Below are positions 1 through 5,170 of a stretch of 5,170 nucleotides of DNA, piece by piece. Every line of letters begins with the position of its first letter. Positions within the stretch are counted from its first letter, which is position 1. The notes under the pieces were generated by a model. That model had not been told where the DNA came from. It saw nothing but the letters and a program-made list of their open reading frames with translations, and did not search any database. The stretch is from Clostridiales bacterium (GTDB lineage: Bacteria > Bacillota > Clostridia > Lutisporales > Lutisporaceae): assembly GCA_012522255.1 (NCBI GenBank), contig JAAYKT010000386.1:1-5170 (forward strand), written 5' to 3'. The translations under genes were made by a program, and so were the position numbers.

Positions 1-141
1 AAATATAGATAAGAAATCTAAGTTTGATTGCATTGTTATATTTTTTTTAGAACTTTTGCTTTATTTATTATTTGTTGCAAATTTTTAAAAATTCTTTTGT
101 TTGTTGTTGATTTGAAACTTTTTATGTTATATCATGTTTTC

Positions 142-161
142 TTCATAGTATATAGTATGAA
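142..161. repeat. Near-perfect 20-bp AT-rich palindrome in the intergenic tail
   Basis: TTCATA on the left is matched by TATGAA on the right, around a TATATA centre. The only break in twofold symmetry is one mirrored G pair (148 and 155). It lies in the non-coding stretch 1-257, beyond the terminator. There is no T-run typical of a terminator right after it. It could be an operator for a gene further left or a chance palindrome in AT-rich DNA. I see no gene, tRNA or convincing promoter in bases 1-200. Confidence 0.25.
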
Positions 162-199
162 AAGTTGAATATTTTGTGTAAATCATTTTTATATTTATA

Positions 200-234
200 T
201 GCGTAAAAGCCGTTAACTCGTAACGGCTTTTTAT
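200..234 (-). terminator. Hairpin terminator after orr, possibly bidirectional
   Basis: An 11-bp perfect inverted repeat (205-215 with 221-231, core AAGCCGTTA/TAACGGCTT) encloses a 5-base loop. It starts 27 bases beyond the orr stop and is the only strong hairpin in the 3' flank. The T-run following the stem is short for minus-strand transcription (TTTT, partly inside the stem, then ACGC) and better for plus-strand transcription (TTTTTATTAATT), so it could serve both directions. It is the likely end of the ornithine operon transcript. Confidence 0.8.
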
Positions 235-257
235 TAATTCTATATACTTGTATTACC

Positions 258-1319
258 TTATTTTATTTTTTTATTGACATATCCTGATGTAGACAGTGCT
301 AAAAGTGCACCGTAGTCCAAAAGAAAATCCATGATGTCCCCAACTTTATAAGCATTTTCACTGTCGGTTACATCTATTATCATATGGTCGCTGCTGGCTC
401 CCAATATGATTAGTTTGTCATCTATGGGCGTGAGTCCATCAACTTTGACATCTTGTTTACCCACTGCAACTATGGCGCGTTTTCTTATTCCTCTGTCTTC
501 AAATACGGGTTTGGTACCAAAAGCATCCACTCCTATTTCTCCAATGGGGATTGAAGGTTTTTCTTTTAATTCAACTATCTCTGCTGACAGGGTAAAACAA
601 TCGTTGCCAGAGCCTTCTATCCTTGCCCCGTATGCTGTTTCATTACCCAAAACGATGGATTCACCAAATCGTAAGTTATTAATGCCTTTTGGTATTGTAT
701 TGTTGTTCACTAAATAAATACTGCTGGAATTCCCGCCGGATATAATATCCAACTTGATATTATATTTGTTTTCTATCTCCGTTGCAATACTAATTAGTTT
801 GGTCAAATTGTCCACCTTGGGTATGACAGCCCCGTAGCATGTCAGGTTTGTACCGATCCCTTTTTGGTTAATTCCTTTTACGTCTATAATCTGCCCGACG
901 AATTCAACGGCATCATCAAGCCACACGCCTTCTCTCAAATCTCCTAAATCAACCATTAATATGATGTCATGTACTTTGCCTTTCTTTATTGCCGCATCCG
1001 ACAAGGCTTTTATAACGGTGTATTCAGAGTTAAGACTGATGTCTGCATATTCCACAACATCTTCCACTTGTGTTAACATAGGAATTCTAAGCAGCATTTT
1101 CGGTATGTTCAGGTGCTTTATCCTTTTCAGGTTTTCTATCCTTGAATCTGCTACATATGTGGCTCCGCCATCTATCAGCGCCTGAACCAGCTCGGGTATG
1201 GCGCACAATACTTTTGATACGGCAGCTACGGAGATATTTTTGGCAGAACATTTATCTACCAACAGCCTTGTATTATGTTCCAATTTTTTTAAATCAATAT
1301 TCAAAGAGGGATAATTCAT
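258..1319 (-). CDS. orr: Ornithine racemase (alanine-racemase-fold, PLP-dependent)
   Basis: This 353-residue cytoplasmic protein is a fold-type III PLP enzyme of the alanine racemase superfamily. In this operon it most probably interconverts L- and D-ornithine, supplying the D-isomer that OraSE requires. The N-terminal barrel carries the PLP lysine candidate Lys36 in the strand VAAVSKVLCA. Further family segments are VDLGDLREG (123-131), GTNLTCYG (156-163), SGGNSSS (194-200) and LRFGESIVLG (216-225), likely lining the cofactor site. The C-terminal beta domain includes IPIGEIGVDAFG (257-268) and LGASSDHMIIDVT (306-318). The usual Tyr of alanine racemases (PxGYxDGY motif) is not seen at the matching place. 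The gene is last in the operon, with a perfect AGGAGG before its start and a hairpin terminator after its stop. Automated pipelines may call it generic 'alanine racemase' or 'YhfX-like'; the context with oraS and oraE favours ornithine as substrate. Confidence 0.9.
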   Translation of the reverse strand: MNYPSLNIDLKKLEHNTRLLVDKCSAKNISVAAVSKVLCAIPELVQALIDGGATYVADSRIENLKRIKHLNIPKMLLRIPMLTQVEDVVEYADISLNSEYTVIKALSDAAIKKGKVHDIILMVDLGDLREGVWLDDAVEFVGQIIDVKGINQKGIGTNLTCYGAVIPKVDNLTKLISIATEIENKYNIKLDIISGGNSSSIYLVNNNTIPKGINNLRFGESIVLGNETAYGARIEGSGNDCFTLSAEIVELKEKPSIPIGEIGVDAFGTKPVFEDRGIRKRAIVAVGKQDVKVDGLTPIDDKLIILGASSDHMIIDVTDSENAYKVGDIMDFLLDYGALLALSTSGYVNKKIK

Positions 1320-1325
1320 TCTATT

Positions 1326-1331
1326 CCTCCT
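1326..1331 (-). promoter_or_regulatory. Ribosome binding site of orr
   Basis: On the minus strand this is a perfect AGGAGG six bases before the ATG at 1319-1317, in the 17-base gap after the ATPase gene stop. It decides the orr start and implies that orr is translated strongly in its own right, in contrast to the ATPase gene before it. Confidence 0.8.
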
Positions 1332-1336
1332 ATCTT

Positions 1337-2695
1337 TTATTCTTTATAACCAATACTTTCTTTCATCAAAATTACCGCATCTTCCGGATATTTTTTTGAA
1401 AGCACACCCAAAGATGCAAAAATATAGTTGTTGTCTATAAGTATTTTTGCTTCCTTTTTCGGATACAGTTCAAGTCCTTTACCGTATCCTGCAGCATTTT
1501 TTAAAATTTCAAACCTGTTAGGCAATCTTGTCAGGGCACCACCGGTACCTATAATGTATTTAATGCTGGATAGGTCCTTACCTTCCGCTATGGTTTTTTT
1601 ACCGGAGGGTCCGTATATATATCTGAATCTGCCGGCGTGCCTTTCCAACGATGTTAAAACTGCCTCTTTTGTGAGTCTTTCGACAAACGCTTTTTCTTCT
1701 TCTGTTTCGGGAATAGGATGGGTTTTATTTATCAATTCTTCCGCATTTTTAAATTCATCTTTTAATTCTTTCATCCCTATTTTTTCAACTATGTGCTTTA
1801 AGTTTATATATACGCCCAAGTCACCTTCAACGGTTCTTTTTGCATAAGGTTCGGGGCTGATCAACATTTTGTTGACTTCCTCGGAACCTTCCGTAACGGA
1901 GTGTACATCTGTTGTAGCACCACCCACGTCAAATACAACCAAATCTCCTATGCTTTCTTTTAACAGTCTTGCTGCTTCCATAACAGCACCGGGTGTAGGT
2001 ATTATAGGGCCGTTAACCATTTCTCTGACAGTGGTCATGCCTGATGCATGTATGATATGTTCTTCGAAAACTTCCTGTATAATCCTTCTCGTGGGTTCAA
2101 TGTTTAAAAAGTCTATGCGAGGATAAACGTTTTCCACGATGTATAGTTTTATGCCGGCTTCTTCGCATATTAGGGCTATTTCTTCATCATTTTCAATATT
2201 ACCTGCATAGATTATGGGAATATTAAGTTTTGAAGATACTATGAGTTCCAAGTTGTGCAGGGCTGTTTCCCGTTCGCCGTAGTCAACTCCCCCGGCAATA
2301 AGAATTATATTTGGATTGATGTCAATTATCTTTTTTAAATCCATCCTGCGCAGTTTGCCTGCAGTAACCATTTTTATTATTCCGCCGGCACCTAATGCAG
2401 CTTCTTTTGCGGCTCTTACGGTCATATCGTATACCAGACCGTGTACTGTCATCCTCAGCCCCCCGGCAGCACTGCTGGTTGCAAGCATTTCGCCATATTC
2501 TATTTCATCGGTTTTTATGCCCTTTTTTAAATCATCTATGGCACCTTTTAATCCGACGGTTACATCGCCTTCCAGAACCGAAGTAGGGGCTTGCCCCTGC
2601 CCGACAAATCTCGGGCGGGGCGTCCCTATATCAGTAAAAGCGTTTATGACTGTAGTGGTACTGCCTATTTCAGCTACTAAAACGTCAATTTTCAT
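1337..2695 (-). CDS. MutL/GlmL-family ATPase, probable aminomutase reactivation factor
   Basis: This 452-residue protein belongs to the MutL/GlmL family (glutamate mutase-associated, sugar kinase/Hsp70/actin-type ATPase fold; not the DNA-repair MutL). Visible ATPase motifs are phosphate 1 at residues 4-15 (DVLVAEIGSTTT), a glycine turn at 132-140 (LIAGGVDYG), phosphate 2 at about 253-267 (VVFDVGGATTDVHSV) and an adenosine-type motif at 380-390 (YIIGTGGALTR). The block at 216-242 (HASGMTTVREMV...TPGAVMEAA) is also family-like. It starts 5 bases after the oraE stop. The start gives the expected N terminus (MKIDVLVAEIGSTTT), but there is no well-spaced Shine-Dalgarno site: AAAGG ends only 2 bases before ATG and GAAGGG is 16 bases away, so translation probably depends on coupling with oraE. 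By analogy with diol dehydratase reactivases it may release damaged cobalamin from OraSE. That role is inferred from family and position. Codons 24-37 are unusually GC-rich (see the repeat entry). Confidence 0.9.
   Translation of the reverse strand: MKIDVLVAEIGSTTTVINAFTDIGTPRPRFVGQGQAPTSVLEGDVTVGLKGAIDDLKKGIKTDEIEYGEMLATSSAAGGLRMTVHGLVYDMTVRAAKEAALGAGGIIKMVTAGKLRRMDLKKIIDINPNIILIAGGVDYGERETALHNLELIVSSKLNIPIIYAGNIENDEEIALICEEAGIKLYIVENVYPRIDFLNIEPTRRIIQEVFEEHIIHASGMTTVREMVNGPIIPTPGAVMEAARLLKESIGDLVVFDVGGATTDVHSVTEGSEEVNKMLISPEPYAKRTVEGDLGVYINLKHIVEKIGMKELKDEFKNAEELINKTHPIPETEEEKAFVERLTKEAVLTSLERHAGRFRYIYGPSGKKTIAEGKDLSSIKYIIGTGGALTRLPNRFEILKNAAGYGKGLELYPKKEAKILIDNNYIFASLGVLSKKYPEDAVILMKESIGYKE
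2585..2626. repeat. GC-rich double-hairpin palindromic segment inside the ATPase gene
   Basis: These 42 bases are about 74% G+C (31 of 42) in an otherwise AT-rich window. They contain two overlapping inverted repeats that share one arm. The first is AGGGGC, 2-base spacer, GCCCCT (2585-2598), perfect. The second pairs GCCCCTGCCCGA (2593-2604) with TCGGGCGGGGC (2611-2621) across a 6-base loop, with one bulged base. The two folds exclude each other. In the gene the segment encodes about residues 24-37 (GTPRPRFVGQGQAP) with codons such as CCC, CGC, CCG and GGG, unlike its neighbours. It may be a small dispersed palindromic repeat that remained in frame, or coding sequence that drifted into this form. 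Confidence 0.5.
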
Positions 2696-2700
2696 AGCCT

Positions 2701-4893
2701 TTACTTCATTTCCCTTCTCTTTTTGACAAGGTAACTGGCAACTTCGTTACCGTGAGTGCCTCTTCCAAAGCCTGCATCCATTCCTGCCTCTTTTGCAATT
2801 TCATTAGTTACCTGGGTACCGCCGCATGCAAGGATAACCTTATCTCTTATGCCTTTTTCCACACATAGTTCATGTATTTTCCTCATGTTCTTAACGTGGA
2901 CATCATCGTGAGTTATTATTGTGCTTGCAAGTATTGCATCTGCTTTGGTCTCTATGGCCGCATCCACCAGTTTTTCCACAGGAACGGAGGTTCCCATATA
3001 TAAATACTTAACGCCAAAACCTTCTATGCCGCCATGTTTGATATCCAAGGTCTCTTTAAGACCGACAGAGTGTTCGTCCTCACCGACAGTTGCTGCCACA
3101 ACAAACATAGGTTCTTCAGCAATGGCATCTCTTATTTCTTGATCAGACATTACCGGTACCTTTTCCGGTATTATAAGGTCGTTTATATCGATATCAAATT
3201 TTACTTTACCTTTTATTTCGACAAGAGTCCCTTCAGATGGGTGCATGATGTTCTTGTTTATTACGGTTACATCTTCCAATCCCATTTTTTCGCCGCATTT
3301 GATTGCTGCAAATTCGGCTGTTCTTTCATCCAGGGGAAGGAATATGGTTATTGCAACTACACCATCTGCTCTCCACTCAACTTCCGGTTTGACATAATTG
3401 GTGTCATAGTATTTCTCAATTTCTTCAAGCCTGACATCAACATTATCAAACTCATCCAATTCATCTATATAGATGATTTTTGAAGGATCCTCAAATGTAT
3501 CTCCGCCTATAGCTTCAGATGCTTTTTCAAATTCTTTGGGTATGTTGTTATATCCATAGTGAACAGATACGGGTGCGAAATAGTCCTTGTCTCTTTCAAA
3601 TATCATTCCCACGCCGATACCGCCGTCTATTTGTCTCGGTATTCCGTCGCCGTTTCTTTCCGGGTAGTATCCGCTGTCGATGAAAAATCCTTCTTCAACA
3701 GCTTTGAAGTATCCGCCTACTTCCAACATTTCTTCCATAAAAAGAACAGCTCTTTCTTTGATTTCCCTGATATTTTCACCTAATACACCGTCTCTATCCA
3801 ATTTAACCATTTCTCTTAATCCATCCATACCGTTTAGTGCCTGTTTTGCAGTATCGCAAGCTGCAATATTGTAATAGTGCCACGGTACGTTTCTTCCTTC
3901 GTCGGGAGTTATGGTGGATTGTATATCGGCACTGGTCAGCCTTGAGATTATCATGTTTAAAGTATGGGTTACCGTTGCTTCTTTAGCATCGGATTCCATA
4001 TATTTTGTGTTCTGTTGTGCCCTCATTTTGTATTCGCTGAAAAAGTCTCTAAGTGCTACCGCATAGGGCAAGTCAAGTCTCATACACGGTGCCGGTGTCC
4101 CTGTTGGCGGAACTGTTGACAGTGCGATGTTTTCAGGTTTCATACCTATTTTTCTTGAAAAAGCCGAGTTGATAGCGTGTTGCACCATAAGCTCGGGCAT
4201 TACTTTCCAAGCTTTCATAGCAGTTGCATTGGCATTGTGGGCACCGTCAATCTGAAGCATATCTGCCCATACCATTACTTTTTTTGCCTCGCAGGCATCG
4301 ACAAAACTTCTTATCATATTTATGTTTCTATATAAAACATTATATTGGGGATCCTGATGTGCTCCGTTTATTCCTTCTTCTGCAAACATAACTGCAATGT
4401 CCGGGCCTGCTACGCCGGATACATAAGAGTGAAAGTTAATTGGTCTGCCCACTTCATCTTCTATTAAATCAAGAGCTTTTCTGCTCGCCCTTACTTGTTT
4501 TCTTGTAACCATTATTCCGCCAATTCCCTGGTTTGTGCCTTCCAATAAAGAGTCGATATGGGATTGGCCCGCGGTCCTTATTACCATGATGTGGTCAGCG
4601 CCGTGCCAGGCTGCCATTCTCATTCTTCTAAGGTCATCCTCGAACCTGCCTGATGCTATTTCAGTGGTTATGACACAATCCGGTTGGGGGTCTATATAGC
4701 CAAAACCCCTGCTTCCCGGTAAAGGAATATAATTTTTTAAGCCTTCGGAGGTTTCTAAGAATTCAAAGTCACCTATGGTTCTTTTTTCATTAGCACCCTC
4801 TCTCCAGTGCCATCCACGACGTCTTGGCCTGTAACTGTCTAAATCTTTAAGAATCTCTTTTATATCCATCTTTTTGTTTGGGTCCAATTTCAT
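2701..4893 (-). CDS. oraE: D-ornithine 4,5-aminomutase large (catalytic) subunit OraE
   Basis: This is the catalytic subunit, using adenosylcobalamin and PLP to turn D-ornithine into (2R,4S)-2,4-diaminopentanoate in oxidative ornithine fermentation. At 730 residues it is close to the known length (about 83 kDa). Residues 1 to about 580 form the PLP/substrate-binding TIM-barrel region and linkers; about 595-727 form the Rossmann-type B12 domain. The B12 domain has the base-off motif DEHSVG with cobalt-ligand candidate His608. Lys619 (DIKHGG), exactly 11 residues later, matches the spacing of His618 and Lys629 in the C. sticklandii enzyme, where that lysine forms the PLP Schiff base. Residues matching the published active site (numbering from memory) are Glu78, Tyr157, Ser159, Tyr184, His219-Asn220, Arg291 and Glu332. 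The cobalamin-tail segments LASTIITH (655-662) and ACGGTQVT (689-696) are also present. No key residue is missing. Lysine 5,6-aminomutase beta subunit is a distant relative, but the full-length barrel-plus-B12 layout and the neighbours favour OraE. Confidence 0.97.
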   Translation of the reverse strand: MKLDPNKKMDIKEILKDLDSYRPRRRGWHWREGANEKRTIGDFEFLETSEGLKNYIPLPGSRGFGYIDPQPDCVITTEIASGRFEDDLRRMRMAAWHGADHIMVIRTAGQSHIDSLLEGTNQGIGGIMVTRKQVRASRKALDLIEDEVGRPINFHSYVSGVAGPDIAVMFAEEGINGAHQDPQYNVLYRNINMIRSFVDACEAKKVMVWADMLQIDGAHNANATAMKAWKVMPELMVQHAINSAFSRKIGMKPENIALSTVPPTGTPAPCMRLDLPYAVALRDFFSEYKMRAQQNTKYMESDAKEATVTHTLNMIISRLTSADIQSTITPDEGRNVPWHYYNIAACDTAKQALNGMDGLREMVKLDRDGVLGENIREIKERAVLFMEEMLEVGGYFKAVEEGFFIDSGYYPERNGDGIPRQIDGGIGVGMIFERDKDYFAPVSVHYGYNNIPKEFEKASEAIGGDTFEDPSKIIYIDELDEFDNVDVRLEEIEKYYDTNYVKPEVEWRADGVVAITIFLPLDERTAEFAAIKCGEKMGLEDVTVINKNIMHPSEGTLVEIKGKVKFDIDINDLIIPEKVPVMSDQEIRDAIAEEPMFVVAATVGEDEHSVGLKETLDIKHGGIEGFGVKYLYMGTSVPVEKLVDAAIETKADAILASTIITHDDVHVKNMRKIHELCVEKGIRDKVILACGGTQVTNEIAKEAGMDAGFGRGTHGNEVASYLVKKRREMK

Positions 4894-5170
4894 TAGTTCT
4901 CCCCTCCTTCAAAAAGAGCATTTACTTCATCCCAGTATTTGTCTTCTGCCAATGCAAGGCCTGCTTCTCTGACAGAAATACCCATTTTTTTTGATAATCT
5001 CCATACAACATTTCCGGCACCTTTGCCCATCAAGCCTTTTTGCATGACACCTTCTACAATGGGTTTTGCTTCAAGGCTTGAAAATCCCATTCGCAAAAGT
5101 ACGCTTCTTTCTATTGCAGGAGTAGTATTTTTGTAGCCCATTTCAAGCATTGGCTCTACGATTTTATCGG
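4893..5170 (-). CDS. oraS: D-ornithine 4,5-aminomutase small subunit OraS (5' end cut by window edge)
   Basis: This is the small, non-catalytic subunit of adenosylcobalamin- and PLP-dependent D-ornithine 4,5-aminomutase, which forms a heterodimer-based complex with OraE in the cytoplasm. The frame stays open to the window edge: before the internal methionine at 5150 it reads ...DKIVEP, so that methionine is not the true start. Ninety-one complete codons are visible, ending in TAA. The C. sticklandii subunit is about 121 residues, so roughly 30 N-terminal residues lie outside the window. Recognisable family segments are NTTPAIERSVLLRMGFSS, the glycine-rich GLMGKGAGNVVWRLSKK and the C-terminal SVREAGLALAEDKYWDE. 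The sequence is mostly helical in character, with no signal peptide or membrane segment visible. The stop codon shares one base with the oraE start (TAATG), fitting coupled synthesis of the two subunits. The assignment is strengthened by the unmistakable OraE next to it. Confidence 0.95.
   Translation of the reverse strand, partial: DKIVEPMLEMGYKNTTPAIERSVLLRMGFSSLEAKPIVEGVMQKGLMGKGAGNVVWRLSKKMGISVREAGLALAEDKYWDEVNALFEGGEN
4903..4909 (-). promoter_or_regulatory. Ribosome binding site of oraE
   Basis: On the minus strand this reads AAGGAGG, a near-perfect Shine-Dalgarno sequence, 9 bases before the oraE ATG at 4893-4891. It lies inside the last codons of oraS. Together with the one-base TAATG overlap it fixes the oraE start and suggests both re-initiation and strong independent initiation, which would help to match the amounts of the two subunits. 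Confidence 0.8.

Noticed and set aside
165..193. Promoter-like TTGAAT - 17 bases - TTTATA on the plus strand
   Set aside because: The DNA is so AT-rich that such matches are expected, and it would fire straight into the hairpin at 205 with no gene to transcribe.
1337..2695. Reading the ATPase gene as the DNA mismatch repair protein MutL
   Set aside because: It shares only the name. The motifs (EIGSTTT, FDVGGATTD, GTGGALTR) are of the sugar kinase/Hsp70/actin type, not the GHKL ATPase type of mismatch-repair MutL.
2316..2726. Plus-strand open frame of 136 codons, and similar plus-strand frames across the window
   Set aside because: They lie antisense to strongly supported genes, show no recognisable family, and have low-complexity Ser/Phe/Pro-rich translations typical of shadow frames.
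3151..3170. Short inverted repeat TACCGG / CCGGTA within oraE
   Set aside because: Only 6 bp with an 8-base loop, inside conserved coding sequence with normal codons; expected by chance.
5148..5150. ATG at 5150 as the start of the oraS gene
   Set aside because: The same frame is open to the window edge (DKIVEP precedes the Met) and matches the OraS family, so this is an internal methionine of a gene cut by the edge.

Overview
The window carries the downstream half of an ornithine-fermentation operon. All genes lie on the minus strand, so transcription runs from high to low coordinates. In transcription order they are: the small subunit of D-ornithine 4,5-aminomutase (oraS, cut by the window edge at 5170), the large catalytic subunit (oraE, 4893-2701), a MutL/GlmL-type ASKHA ATPase that probably reactivates the aminomutase (2695-1337), and a PLP-dependent ornithine racemase of the alanine-racemase fold (orr, 1319-258). 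A hairpin at about 205-231 closes the operon. The last 200 or so bases (1-200) are very AT-rich and hold no recognisable gene.

The genes form one pathway module. Orr converts L-ornithine to D-ornithine. OraS and OraE, using adenosylcobalamin and PLP, move the terminal amino group of D-ornithine from C5 to C4, giving 2,4-diaminopentanoate. The ATPase is a plausible repair or cofactor-exchange partner for the radical enzyme. The next enzymes of the pathway, 2,4-diaminopentanoate dehydrogenase (ord) and 2-amino-4-ketopentanoate thiolase (ortA/ortB), usually lie upstream of oraS and would be off the window beyond 5170. The layout is tight: oraS and oraE overlap by 1 base, oraE and the ATPase gene are 5 bases apart, and the ATPase gene and orr are 17 bases apart.

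The gene order, low-GC composition, strong AGGAGG-type ribosome binding sites and amino-acid fermentation chemistry point to an anaerobic Firmicute of the Clostridia/Tissierellia type, similar to the Stickland fermenters in which this pathway was described. The genus cannot be settled from the window.

No wholly new system is visible. The points most worth a second look are: a GC-rich stretch inside the start of the ATPase gene that can fold into two competing hairpins and resembles a dispersed palindromic repeat; the apparent loss of the classical alanine-racemase tyrosine in Orr; and the unproven assignment of the ATPase as a dedicated OraSE reactivase.
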